The position numbers and the translations under genes are program-made. A stretch of 64,000 nucleotides of DNA from Massilia sp. Root351. GTDB lineage: Bacteria; Pseudomonadota; Gammaproteobacteria; Burkholderiales; Burkholderiaceae_D. Below the pieces are notes generated by a model that saw only the letters and a list, made by a program, of their open reading frames with translations, did no database searches and had not been told where the DNA came from. Each line of letters begins with the position of its first letter. Position 1 is the first letter of the stretch. Of the stretch, positions 42,435 to 51,001 are shown in pieces. The stretch covers positions 186,001 through 250,000 of the forward strand of contig NZ_LMDJ01000035.1 in assembly GCF_001425045.1 (NCBI RefSeq). Direction: 5' to 3'.

Positions 42435-43019
42435 TCAGCCGCCCCGGCCGCCGCCCATCCCGCCCATGCCGCCGCCCATGCCGCCCTTGCCCTTGTGCTC
42501 GCCGCGCCCCGGCGCGCCGCCCTCTTTCGGACGCTCGCCCCGTTCGCCAAGCGCGCCGCCTGCCACGCGCTGCATCTGCTCGGCCAGGAATACCGCCGCT
42601 TGCTTGCGCTGCGTTTCATCCAGTGCATCGTTGACATCCAGCCACCATGCGCGCAGCTGCCGTTCCTCCGCTGCCGACGCGGCCGCTTCCGCATCGAGCC
42701 CGCCCGCCAGTTCGCGCAGTTCCACGTCCTTGCGATCCAGCGCGGGGCGCAGCGCGGCCTGCATGCGCTCGCGGCGCGACTGGCGTTCGCGCAGCAGGGC
42801 GCGGGTGCGGTTCTCGGTCTGCTGCCACAGCGTGGACTGGTTGGGATTGAGGTTCAGCTCCTTGCGGAATTCCGTGGCCATGGCCAGCAGGTCTTCGGCG
42901 CGCATCTCGCTCACCGGCACGGCCAACGCGGGCGCTGCGGGCAGCAAAAAGGCCAGCGCGCTGGTCAGCAGCAGGGTGCGGGCATATGTTGAAATCAGCT
43001 TACTTGTCTCGCTTGTCAT
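42435..43019 (-). CDS. Spy/CpxP-like periplasmic protein with Gly-Met-rich tail
   Basis: This is a 194-residue exported helical protein. Residues 1-33 form a signal peptide ending ALAV. The body is charged and helical (NRTRALLRERQSRRERMQA, LDETQRKQAAVFLAEQMQR), resembling LTxxQ-motif proteins of the Spy/CpxP/zinc-resistance group, which act as chaperones or metal sensors in the periplasm. The C-terminus is GGMGGGMGGMGGGRGG, a flexible or metal-binding tail. ATG 43019 follows GGAG. The frame is open for 60 more codons upstream, but that part contains a terminator hairpin and is rejected. Family assignment is inference. Confidence 0.65.
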   Translation of the reverse strand: MTSETSKLISTYARTLLLTSALAFLLPAAPALAVPVSEMRAEDLLAMATEFRKELNLNPNQSTLWQQTENRTRALLRERQSRRERMQAALRPALDRKDVELRELAGGLDAEAAASAAEERQLRAWWLDVNDALDETQRKQAAVFLAEQMQRVAGGALGERGERPKEGGAPGRGEHKGKGGMGGGMGGMGGGRGG

Positions 43020-43032
43020 CTGGGCTCCAGGC

Positions 43033-43060
43033 AAAAAAAAGCCTGCGCGGGAGCGCAGGC
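43033..43060 (-). terminator. Terminator hairpin in the leader of the Spy-like gene
   Basis: On the minus strand GCCTGCGC-TCCC-GCGCAGGC (43041-43060) is followed by eight T (43033-43040). It lies 14 bp before the ATG at 43019. With no minus-strand gene upstream before 43342, it may be an attenuator or end a small RNA. Confidence 0.75.
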
Positions 43061-43341
43061 GGAAAAAACCACTACAGGGTAGAGAAGAACTACGAATCCA
43101 CTGTATACCCTGATTTTGCAGGCTTCCCGCACTCTTACAATTCCTTACTGTCGTGAACGCAAGCTTTACAGAAGCGATACAGAGGCGAAAAAACGGCAAT
43201 ATTGGCGGCCTAACATGCTGTGGTGTAAATCGCCGTAAAGCGCAGATAAATTACAGGCGAGCTACGCAGATTGCCGGAAATCAGGTTTATACTGAATTGG
43301 CGCGCAGTAGAGTGACTGCGGCAGCTTGACACAGGTGAAAC
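43061..43341. other. Divergent intergenic region between Spy-like gene and ctpA
   Basis: This 281-bp gap carries the promoters of both divergent genes. A possible -10, TATACT, lies at 43288-43293 on the plus strand without a good -35. No other gene is supported. Confidence 0.4.
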
Positions 43342-44787
43342 ATGGGCAAGAAACTCAAGAATACCGGGCTGGTCGGCCTGGGTGTCGTCGCCGGCATTGC
43401 CGTCTCCCTGCAGTTCTCCGCGATGGCCCAGCGCCCCGCCGATCCAGCCCTGCCGCTGGAAGAACTGCGCCAGCTGGCCGACGTATTCGGCCTCATCAAA
43501 TCCGATTATGTGGAAGTGGTGGAAGACAAGAAGCTGCTGACGGAAGCCATTTCCGGCATGGTCGCTTCGCTCGATCCGCATTCGGCCTACCTCGACAAGA
43601 AAGCCTACGCCGAGCTGCGCGAAGGCTCGCAGGGCAAGTTTGTCGGCCTGGGCATCGAGATTGGCCAAAGCGAGGACGGCTACATCAAGATCGTCGCGCC
43701 GATCGAAGACTCGCCGGCCTACCGCGCCGGCATCAAGGCGGGCGACCTGATCACCCGTCTCGATTCGACCCCGGTCAAGGGCCTGAGCCTGGACGACTCC
43801 GTGAAGAAGATGCGCGGCGAGCCGCACAGCAAAGTGTCACTGACGGTGCTGCGCAAGGACGAGCCGGAACCGCTGGTGTTCCACATCACGCGCGAAGAAA
43901 TCGTGCAGAAAAGCGTGAAGGCGAAAATCGTCGAGCCGGGCTACGCCTGGCTGCGCGTGGCGCAGTTCCAGGAGCCCACGGTGGACGACCTGGCCGCCAA
44001 GATCACCGAACTGTACAAGCAGGATCCCAATATCAAGGGCCTGGTACTGGACCTGCGCAACGATCCGGGCGGCGTGCTGCAAGGCGCGATCGGCGTGGCG
44101 GCGGCCTTCCTGCCGAAGGACGCGGCCATCGTCTCGACCAACGGCCAGCTGCCCGATTCGCGCCAGACCTTCTACGGCCGTCCCGAATACTACGCGCTGC
44201 GCAGCGAGGGCGACGTGCTGGCCAAGCTGCCGGCGGCGGTGAAGAAGGTGCCGATGGCGGTGCTGGTCAACACCGGTTCCGCGTCCGCCTCCGAAATCGT
44301 GGCCGGCGCGCTGCAGGACTACAAGCGCGCCACCATCATCGGCAGCCAGACCTTCGGCAAAGGCTCGGTGCAAACCATCCGCCAGCTGACCGCCGACACG
44401 GCCGTCAAACTGACCACGGCGCGCTACTACACGCCGAACGGGCGTTCGATCCAGGCCAAGGGCATTACCCCGGAACTGCTGGTGGACGAAAACGCCGACG
44501 GCGACGGCCTGAACGCGCTGCGCATGCGCGAGGCGGACCTGGTCAAGCACCTGTCCAACGACCGCGAGCAGGAAGGCGCCAAGAGCAAGCGCGACGAAGC
44601 CGAAGAGCAGCTGCGCATCCTGGCGGCCGAGCGCAAACGCAAGCCGCTGGAATACGGCAGCGGCGACGACTTCCAGCTGCAGCAGGCGCTGAACCACCTG
44701 AAAGGCTTGCCGGTGCAGCTGGCCAAGCAGGAATCGAAGCTGGTGCAGGCGGCCGATCCCGTGGCCAAGGATCCTATGCGAAAATAA
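43342..44787 (+). CDS. S41 family C-terminal processing peptidase (CtpA/Prc type)
   Basis: This 481-residue periplasmic serine protease recognises C-terminal hydrophobic tails. An N-terminal signal or anchor (NTGLVGLGVVAGIAVSLQF) is followed by SLDPHSAYLDK, a PDZ domain (GLGIEIG through IKAGDLITRLDS) and the S41 catalytic core. The Ser lies in NTGSASASEIVAGA and the Lys in TFGKGSVQT. Length and layout match CtpA of betaproteobacteria. It has its own promoter and ends in a likely terminator at 44818-44849. The C-terminal 80 residues are charged and coiled-coil-like. Confidence 0.94.
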   Translation: MGKKLKNTGLVGLGVVAGIAVSLQFSAMAQRPADPALPLEELRQLADVFGLIKSDYVEVVEDKKLLTEAISGMVASLDPHSAYLDKKAYAELREGSQGKFVGLGIEIGQSEDGYIKIVAPIEDSPAYRAGIKAGDLITRLDSTPVKGLSLDDSVKKMRGEPHSKVSLTVLRKDEPEPLVFHITREEIVQKSVKAKIVEPGYAWLRVAQFQEPTVDDLAAKITELYKQDPNIKGLVLDLRNDPGGVLQGAIGVAAAFLPKDAAIVSTNGQLPDSRQTFYGRPEYYALRSEGDVLAKLPAAVKKVPMAVLVNTGSASASEIVAGALQDYKRATIIGSQTFGKGSVQTIRQLTADTAVKLTTARYYTPNGRSIQAKGITPELLVDENADGDGLNALRMREADLVKHLSNDREQEGAKSKRDEAEEQLRILAAERKRKPLEYGSGDDFQLQQALNHLKGLPVQLAKQESKLVQAADPVAKDPMRK

Positions 44788-44817
44788 AGTCGGTCAAAAC
44801 GGCATTCCGGCAAGCTG

Positions 44818-44849
44818 CGGCGCCCTTTGTGGCGCCGTTCTTCATTTTT
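44818..44849 (+). terminator. Probable Rho-independent terminator after ctpA
   Basis: CGGCGCC / GGCGCCG (44818-44824 with 44831-44837, 6-nt loop) is followed by a T-rich tract TTCTTCATTTTT. It lies 30 bp after the ctpA stop. Confidence 0.7.
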
Positions 44850-44852
44850 AGT

Positions 44853-44864
44853 ACGAGCGTTCGT
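44853..44864. promoter_or_regulatory. Operator-like palindrome upstream of ketoacyl synthase III
   Basis: ACGAGCGTTCGT is symmetric at ten of twelve positions and sits 57 bp before the start codon. TetR-family repressors often bind sites of this form. The regulator would be encoded elsewhere. Confidence 0.4.
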
Positions 44865-44920
44865 GTAGAATTTCTCCCATAAAGGCGACAGCCCTATCCA
44901 CAAGAGAAAGATTGAAGAAT

Positions 44921-46042
44921 ATGAAACAAGTCGTCATCAGCGGCACCGGCCTCTTCACGCCAGCGAACTCCATCAGCAACGAAGAACTGGTGGCCTGCTT
45001 CAACACCTACGTCGAACAGTTCAACGCCGAGAACGCGGCCGGCATCGAAGCGGGCTCGGTGACGGCACTGGAACCGTCCAGCGTGGGCTTCATCGAGAAG
45101 GCGTCCGGCATCAAGTCGCGCTACGTGATGGAAAAGGAAGGCATCCTGGACCCCAAGCGCATGGTCTCGCGCATTGCCGAGCGCGCGGACGACGAGCTGT
45201 CGCTGCAGGCAGAAATCTGCGTGGCCGCCGCCCAGCAGGCGCTGGACCGCGCCGGCCGCAGCGCTGCCGACATCGACATGGTGCTGGTGGCCTGCTCCAA
45301 CATGCAGCGCGCCTACCCGGCCATGGCGGTGGAAGTGCAGCAGGCGCTGAACATCGACGGCTACGGCTTCGACATGAACGTGGCCTGCTCCTCGGCCACC
45401 TTCGGCATCCAGCAGGCGGTGGCGGCGGTGCAAAGCGGCCAGGCGCGCGCGGTGCTGGTGCTGAACCCGGAGATCACCAGCGGCCACCTGAACTGGCGCG
45501 ACCGCGACAGCCACTTCATCTTCGGCGACGCCTGCACCGCCATCGTGGTGGAAGCGAAGGACGCGGCGGTGTCGAAGCACCAGTGGGAAATCCTGGACAC
45601 CAAGCTGAAGACCAGCTTCTCCAACAACATCCGCAACAACTTCGGCTTCCTGAACCGCTTCGACGAAGCGGGCGCGGGCCAGCCGGACAAGCTGTTCAAG
45701 CAGCAGGGCCGCAAGGTGTTCAAGGACGTGTGCCCGATGGCGGCCGAGATGATCAAGGAAAGCATCGCGCGCGCCGGACTGGAAGTGCCGCAGGTGAGCC
45801 GCTACTGGCTGCACCAGGCCAACCTGAACATGAACCTGCTGATCAGCCGCCTGATCCTGGGCCGCGACGCCGAGCCGGGCGAAGCGCCGGTGATCCTGGA
45901 CACCTACGCCAACACCTCGTCGGCCGGCTCCATCATCGCCTTCCACAAGCACAACGACGACCTGCCGCAAGGCGCGCTGGGCGTCATCTGCTCCTTCGGC
46001 GCCGGCTACTCGATCGGCGCGGTGGTGGTGCGCAAGTTGTAA
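44921..46042 (+). CDS. Beta-ketoacyl-ACP synthase III family protein
   Basis: This 373-residue thiolase-fold condensing enzyme has nucleophile C156 in NVACSSATFGIQ, the His of YWLHQANLNM and the Asn of DTYANTSSAGS, the Cys-His-Asn triad of KAS III. Such enzymes condense acyl-CoA with malonyl-ACP. It is about 50 residues longer than E. coli FabH, with an N-terminal insert (ENAAGIEAGSVTALEPSS), as in a separate group of betaproteobacterial KAS III-like proteins. It is not within a fab cluster, so a special role in fatty-acid or secondary metabolism is possible. ATG 44921 gives the family start MKQVVISGTGLF. Confidence 0.9.
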   Translation: MKQVVISGTGLFTPANSISNEELVACFNTYVEQFNAENAAGIEAGSVTALEPSSVGFIEKASGIKSRYVMEKEGILDPKRMVSRIAERADDELSLQAEICVAAAQQALDRAGRSAADIDMVLVACSNMQRAYPAMAVEVQQALNIDGYGFDMNVACSSATFGIQQAVAAVQSGQARAVLVLNPEITSGHLNWRDRDSHFIFGDACTAIVVEAKDAAVSKHQWEILDTKLKTSFSNNIRNNFGFLNRFDEAGAGQPDKLFKQQGRKVFKDVCPMAAEMIKESIARAGLEVPQVSRYWLHQANLNMNLLISRLILGRDAEPGEAPVILDTYANTSSAGSIIAFHKHNDDLPQGALGVICSFGAGYSIGAVVVRKL

Positions 46043-46280
46043 TCCCACACCGCTAGTCCCCCTCCTACAAACGAGCTGAGCCGCATTTGCCACACTTCGG
46101 GGTCTGACCCCGGGGTTGGCAAAATGCGGCTCAGCTTGCTTCGTTTTAGCGGGCGCCGGGGGAGGATCATGAAGCAGCAGTGCCATTGGGGCGATGGTGC
46201 GCAAGTTGCGGTCTTACGCCACTAGGCCCCCTCCTACAAGTAAGCTCAGCCGCAAATTACCCGCTTCGGGGTCAGACCCC
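46026..46280. repeat. Imperfect tandem duplication, 169-bp period
   Basis: The end of the KAS III gene and its downstream flank (about 46026-46110) recur with a constant 169-bp offset at about 46195-46280. Matching blocks include CGCAAGTTG, CCTCCTACAA, and CTTCGGGG with a GTC-N-GACCCC palindrome. The copies have diverged, so the event is not recent. Confidence 0.7.
46074..46134. repeat. Long inverted repeat (REP-like hairpin)
   Basis: AGCTGAGCCGCATTTGCCA at 46074-46092 pairs with 46115-46134, with one bulged base. The loop holds a nested palindrome, GGGGTC-T-GACCCC. It has no T tract, so it is better seen as a REP-type element or mRNA-stabilising hairpin than a terminator. Confidence 0.7.
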
Positions 46281-46446
46281 ATGTGGCTGACCCCATGTGG
46301 CCTCCATCATCGCTGATCGTCCTACGATCTCTGCACATCTGCTGACAACATGTTTTGCGGGGGGCGCAAAGTCACGAAGGGGGCGCGGCGGGTTATACTG
46401 GGGTGGTTTGCTTTACAACCCGCCACCTGAGAGGAACCCCGCACGC
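46281..46446. other. Intergenic region upstream of the Kef-type antiporter
   Basis: The start of this stretch repeats GACCCCATGTGGC twice (about 46274-46303). The rest carries no gene that I can support and presumably holds the antiporter promoter. Confidence 0.4.
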
Positions 46447-48186
46447 ATGCCCCACGACATTCCGCTGATTACCACCATCGCCGCCGCGCTCGGATTCGGG
46501 CTGATATTCGGCTTCATCGCCACCCGCTTGAAACTGCCCGCGCTGGTGGGCTACCTGGCGGCCGGCATCCTGATCGGCCCGGCGACACCGGGCTTTGCAG
46601 CCGATACCGTGCTGGCCGGCCAGCTGGCGGAGATCGGCGTGATGTTGATGATGTTCGGCGTGGGCCTGCATTTTTCGCTGGACGACCTGTGGGAAGTGCG
46701 GCGCATCGCATTGCCGGGGGCGATCTTGCAGATCGCGGCGGCCACCGGCATGGGCATGGCGCTGGCGCACTGGTGGGGCTGGAGCATAGGCGGCGGTCTG
46801 GTGTTCGGCCTGGCACTGTCGGTGGCCAGCACCGTGGTGCTGCTGCGCGCGCTCGAGGAGCGCGGCATCCTCGATTCCTTCAATGGCCGCATCGCAGTCG
46901 GCTGGCTGGTGGTGGAGGACCTGGTCACCGTGCTGGTGCTGGTGCTGCTGCCGCCGCTGGCGTCCTCGCTGGGCGGCGTGACGCCGGACGACGGCCACGG
47001 CGCGGCCGATGCCGCCGCAGCAGCAGCCGTCCCGCTGTGGCAGACGCTGGCCATCACGTTCGGCAAGGTGGGCGGCTTCATCGCCTTCATGCTGCTGATC
47101 GGCCGCAAGCTGTTCCCCTGGCTGCTGTGGCAGGTGGCGCGCACCAATTCGCGCGAACTGTTCACGCTATGCGTGATCGCCGCCGCGGTCGGCATCGCCT
47201 ACGGCGCGACCAAACTGTTCGGCATCTCGTTCGCACTGGGCGCCTTCTTCGCTGGCATGGTGCTGCGCGAATCGGAACTGAGCCACCGCGCGGCCGAGGA
47301 ATCGCTGCCGCTGCGCGACGCGTTCGCGGTGCTGTTCTTCGTCTCGGTGGGCATGCTGTTCGAGCCGACCATCGTCACCGAGCAGCCACTGAAGCTGCTG
47401 GCGGTGGTGGGCATCATCGTGTTCGGCAAATCGATCGCGGCCTATCTGCTGGTGATCGTACTGCGCTACCCGCTGCGCACCGCGCTGACGGTATCGGCCA
47501 GCCTGGCGCAGATCGGCGAGTTCTCCTTCATCCTGGCGGCGCTGGGCATTTCGCTCAAGCTGATGCCGCACGAGGGCCAGAGCCTGATCCTGGCGGGCGC
47601 CATCATTTCCATCGCGCTCAACCCGGTGGTGTTCCTCGCCGTGAAGCCGCTGGAGCGCTGGTTCGGCCGCAACACCGGCCTGGCCGCCAAATTCGACCGC
47701 AGCGCCGACCCGCTGGCCGAGCTGCCGATGACGGTGCCGCAGGAGCATCTGCATGACCAGGTGGTGCTGGTGGGCTACGGCCGCGTGGGCCGCCGCATTG
47801 CCGCCGCGCTCACCGCGCAGCGCATTCCCTTCGTGGTGGCGGAACAGAACCGCGAGGTGGTGGACCAGTTGCGCAAGGAAGGCATCCCTGCGGTGGCCGG
47901 CAATGCGGGCGAGCCTGCGGTGCTGATCCAGGCGCATATTGCGCGCGCCCGCATGCTGGTGATCGCCACGCCGGACACCTTCCACGTGCGCAGCATGGTG
48001 GAGACGGCGCGCGCGCTCAATCCCAACATCAAGACGGTGGTGCGCACGCACAGCGAAGAAGAGGCCGAGCTGCTCAGCAATGAGCGGGCCGGCAAGATCT
48101 TCATCGGCGAGCACGAGCTGGCCAACGGCATGGCCGAATTCGTGCTGGACGATTTCAGGCAGCCGCGCGCGCACAACGGCCACTGA
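46447..48186 (+). CDS. Kef/YbaL-type monovalent cation:proton antiporter
   Basis: This 579-residue CPA2 antiporter has about 12 membrane helices in the first 390 residues, including LPALVGYLAAGILIGPATPG and ALSVASTVVLLRALEERG. A C-terminal RCK_N NAD-binding domain starts near residue 437 (VVLVGYGRVGRRIAAAL). This matches YbaL/KefB-like potassium-proton exchangers of the inner membrane, probably used in pH or electrophile stress. The RCK_C domain is absent. ATG 46447 follows GAGAGGA at a wide spacing; upstream in-frame codons read through intergenic sequence and are rejected. Confidence 0.92.
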   Translation: MPHDIPLITTIAAALGFGLIFGFIATRLKLPALVGYLAAGILIGPATPGFAADTVLAGQLAEIGVMLMMFGVGLHFSLDDLWEVRRIALPGAILQIAAATGMGMALAHWWGWSIGGGLVFGLALSVASTVVLLRALEERGILDSFNGRIAVGWLVVEDLVTVLVLVLLPPLASSLGGVTPDDGHGAADAAAAAAVPLWQTLAITFGKVGGFIAFMLLIGRKLFPWLLWQVARTNSRELFTLCVIAAAVGIAYGATKLFGISFALGAFFAGMVLRESELSHRAAEESLPLRDAFAVLFFVSVGMLFEPTIVTEQPLKLLAVVGIIVFGKSIAAYLLVIVLRYPLRTALTVSASLAQIGEFSFILAALGISLKLMPHEGQSLILAGAIISIALNPVVFLAVKPLERWFGRNTGLAAKFDRSADPLAELPMTVPQEHLHDQVVLVGYGRVGRRIAAALTAQRIPFVVAEQNREVVDQLRKEGIPAVAGNAGEPAVLIQAHIARARMLVIATPDTFHVRSMVETARALNPNIKTVVRTHSEEEAELLSNERAGKIFIGEHELANGMAEFVLDDFRQPRAHNGH

Positions 48187-48197
48187 TCCTTTGGCGC

Positions 48198-50240
48198 CTA
48201 CAAGCTGACTGCCAGTTCGGCGCCTTCCTTGATGGCGCGCTTGGCGTCCAGCTCGGAGGCCAGCGCGGCACCGCCGATTTTGTGAAAGCGCGGGGCGCCG
48301 TTTTCCGCAGCGGCGCCGGCGGGCGGCATCAGCTCGGCCAGGCTGTCCTGGCCGGCGCAGATGATGACGTTGTCCACCGCCAGCAGGCGCTCGCCGCCGT
48401 CCACCGTGATGTGCAGGCCGTGATCGTCGATCCTGTTGTACTGCACGCCCGCCAGCATCACCACGCCATTGCGCGCCAGCACCGCGCGGTGCACCCAGCC
48501 CGAGGTCTTGCCCAGTCCGGCGCCCAGCTTGGAGGTCTTGCGCTGCAGGAGGTACAGCTGGCGCACCGGTTCGTCAGCGTTCGGCGGCACCAGGCCGCCG
48601 CCGGTGGTGGCCTTCAGGTCCACGCCCCATTCCTTGGTCCAGGTATCCACCGCCAGCGGCAGCGGATGGCGCGGGTCGTGCAGCAGGTATTCGCCGACGT
48701 CGAAGCCGATGCCGCCGGCGCCGATAATCGCTACCCGCTTGCCGACCGGCTTCTTGTGCGCCAGCACATCCAGGTAGGACAGCACTTTCGGATGGTCGAT
48801 GCCGTCAATCGGCGGCTTGCGCATCTTGATGCCGGTGGCGACGATCACGTCGTCATAGCCGCCGGCCAGCAGCTGCGCGCGCGTAACGCGCTGGCCCAGC
48901 TGCAGATGGACGCCGGTCAGCTCGAGCTTGCGCTTGAAGTAGCGGATGGTCTCGGCGAATTCTTCCTTGCCCGGGATCTGCATGGCGACCTTGAATTGCC
49001 CGCCCACGCTGTCGCTGGAATCGAAGAGCGTCACGTCGTGGCCGCATTCGGCGGCCACGGTGGCGGCCGACAGGCCGGCCGGGCCGGCGCCCACCACCGC
49101 CACCTTGCGGCGCTTGGCGGCGGGCTTGTAGACCAGCTCGGTCTCGTGGCAGGCGCGCGGGTTGACCAGGCAGCTGGCGCGCTTGTTGGAGAAGGTGTGG
49201 TCCAGGCAGGCCTGGTTGCAGCCGATGCAGGTGTTGATCTCGTCCACCCGTCCGGACGCCGCCTTGGCCACGAATTCGGGGTCGGCCAGGAAGGGGCGCG
49301 CCATCGACACCATGTCGGCGTCGCCGCGCGCGATGATGCCTTCCGCTTCGCCCGGCATGTTGATGCGGTTCGACGCCACCACCGGTATCGTCACTTCGCG
49401 CCGCAGCCGGCCCGCCACGCTGGCGAAAGCCGCGCGCGGCACCGAGGTGACGATGGTGGGCACGCGCGCCTCGTGCCAGCCGATGCCGGTGTTGAGGATG
49501 GTGACGCCGGCATGCTGCAGGGCCTTGGCCACGGCCAGCACGTCGTCCCAGGTGTTGCCGCCGTCGACCAGGTCCAGCAGCGAGTGGCGGTACATGATAA
49601 TGAAGTCCGGTCCCACCGCGGCGCGGATGCGCTTGACGATTTCCACCGGCAGGCGCATGCGGTTTTCGATGCTGCCGCCCCAGCGGTCGGTGCGCAAATT
49701 GGTGCGCGCGCACAGGAACTGGTTCAGCAAATAGCCTTCGCTGCCCATCACTTCCACGCCGTCGTAGCCGGCCTTCCTGGCCAGTTTGGCGCAGCGCGCG
49801 TAGTCGCGGATGGTGGCCTGGATGCCGGCCTCACTCAGCGCGCGCGGCTTGAACGGCGAGATCGGCGACTTGCGGTCGGAAGCGGACACCACGAAAGGCT
49901 GGTAGCCGTAGCGGCCCGCGTGCAGGATCTGCATCAGGATCTTGCCGCCTTCCTGGTGCACCGCGCTGGTGACCTTGCGGTGGTTGGGCACGTCGCCCAG
50001 GAAATTCAGGGTGCCGCCGAAAGGCAGCAGCCAGCCGGAACGGTTGGGCGAGATGCCGCCGGTGACGATCAGCCCCACTCCGCCCTTGGCACGCTCCTTG
50101 TAGAACGCGGCCAGCTTGCCGTAATTGTAGAAGCGGTCTTCCAGGCCGGTGTGCATCGAGCCCATGATGACGCGGTTGCGCAGCGTGGTGAAGCCGAGGT
50201 CCAGGGGAGCGAGCAGGTGCGGGTAGCTTGGCGTTGTCAT
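48198..50240 (-). CDS. fadH: NADPH-dependent 2,4-dienoyl-CoA reductase
   Basis: This 680-residue iron-sulfur flavoprotein reduces 2,4-dienoyl-CoA during breakdown of unsaturated fatty acids. The FMN-binding TIM barrel covers residues 1-350 (FTTLRNRVIMGSMHTGLED, GGVGLIVTGGIS). The 4Fe-4S ligands are in CIGCNQACLDH and ASCLVNPRAC. Then come FAD- and NAD(P)-binding folds (VAVVGAGPAGLSAATVAAE, VAIIGAGGIGFDVGEYL). ATG 50240 is chosen at MTTPSYPHLLAPLDLG, as in the family. It complements the beta-oxidation operon at 7514-12017 but is not linked to it. Confidence 0.94.
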   Translation of the reverse strand: MTTPSYPHLLAPLDLGFTTLRNRVIMGSMHTGLEDRFYNYGKLAAFYKERAKGGVGLIVTGGISPNRSGWLLPFGGTLNFLGDVPNHRKVTSAVHQEGGKILMQILHAGRYGYQPFVVSASDRKSPISPFKPRALSEAGIQATIRDYARCAKLARKAGYDGVEVMGSEGYLLNQFLCARTNLRTDRWGGSIENRMRLPVEIVKRIRAAVGPDFIIMYRHSLLDLVDGGNTWDDVLAVAKALQHAGVTILNTGIGWHEARVPTIVTSVPRAAFASVAGRLRREVTIPVVASNRINMPGEAEGIIARGDADMVSMARPFLADPEFVAKAASGRVDEINTCIGCNQACLDHTFSNKRASCLVNPRACHETELVYKPAAKRRKVAVVGAGPAGLSAATVAAECGHDVTLFDSSDSVGGQFKVAMQIPGKEEFAETIRYFKRKLELTGVHLQLGQRVTRAQLLAGGYDDVIVATGIKMRKPPIDGIDHPKVLSYLDVLAHKKPVGKRVAIIGAGGIGFDVGEYLLHDPRHPLPLAVDTWTKEWGVDLKATTGGGLVPPNADEPVRQLYLLQRKTSKLGAGLGKTSGWVHRAVLARNGVVMLAGVQYNRIDDHGLHITVDGGERLLAVDNVIICAGQDSLAELMPPAGAAAENGAPRFHKIGGAALASELDAKRAIKEGAELAVSL

Positions 50241-50405
50241 TTTGATTATTGGTTGCGTTGGCGGTGGCTGGCACCTCATTCCGCATTAGAGCCGTTTTCT
50301 CTAGACCAATGTTACTAAAATACCGCTAATGCTCTGTAAGCACTTAATTTGTAAGCGTATTGTGCCGTACTTGTGTTTCGACAGTTATTCCCTTACGCTG
50401 GACAG

Positions 50406-50987
50406 ATGAAGCGATTGATTGCCATTTTGTTATTCAGCATTTCTGCGCCGCTACTCGCACAGGGGCCGAAACTTGAGCTGCCGAAACTGGAAGTTTCAGT
50501 GTCGCGGGTCACGCAGGACGCCTTGCACTTGTACGAAGTGGACGCCAGCGGCGTCGTGCAAGCACCGCTGGCCACCGTGTGGAAGACGCTCACCACCTAT
50601 GAGCGCATGAACGAGTTCGTGCCGGACATGGCGTCCTGCCGGGTGCTGTCGCGCAACGGCAATGAAGTGATCATCGAACAGTTCGGCACGGCGCGCTTCC
50701 TGTTCATGTCCAAGTCCATCCACCTGGTGGTGCGCGCGACGGAAACGCCGATGCAAAGCATCGATATCGCCCTGATTTCGGGCGACATGAAGCACTACGA
50801 GTCGCGCTGGGAGTTGTTTCCGCTGCCCGAGGGCGGGACCAGAGTGGTCTACACCGGCAGGCTGGTGCCGAATTTCTACGTGCCCGGGCTGCTGGGCACC
50901 AATATCATCCGCGGCGATATCGAACGCATGATGGGCGCCGTGCTGGCGCGCATCGACCGGCCGGACAGCACCGCGGCCAGGAACTAG
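50406..50987 (+). CDS. SRPBCC family (polyketide cyclase/START-like) exported protein
   Basis: This 193-residue protein has a signal peptide (MKRLIAILLFSISAPLLAQ) and a START-like helix-grip domain. Signatures are ASGVVQAPLATVWKTLTTYE, MNEFVPDMASCRVLSRNG and FPLPEGGTRVVYTGRL. Coq10- and polyketide-cyclase-like members bind hydrophobic ligands; exported members have no assigned role here. It is divergent from fadH with a short gap. ATG 50406 is chosen at the signal peptide start. Confidence 0.8.
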   Translation: MKRLIAILLFSISAPLLAQGPKLELPKLEVSVSRVTQDALHLYEVDASGVVQAPLATVWKTLTTYERMNEFVPDMASCRVLSRNGNEVIIEQFGTARFLFMSKSIHLVVRATETPMQSIDIALISGDMKHYESRWELFPLPEGGTRVVYTGRLVPNFYVPGLLGTNIIRGDIERMMGAVLARIDRPDSTAARN

Positions 50988-51001
50988 CCGGCTGCGTGCG
51001 C

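Noticed and set aside
42436..42490. A possible DNA repeat at the 3' end of the Spy-like gene.
   Set aside because: It encodes the Gly-Met-rich tail, so the repetition is at protein level and not an independent element.
43020..43199. A 60-residue upstream extension of the Spy-like protein.
   Set aside because: It contains the terminator hairpin and lacks a signal peptide at its start, whereas ATG 43019 has both a Shine-Dalgarno and a signal peptide.
46074..46134. Intrinsic terminator for the KAS III gene.
   Set aside because: The hairpin is long, but no T tract follows on either strand, so it was listed as a repeat.
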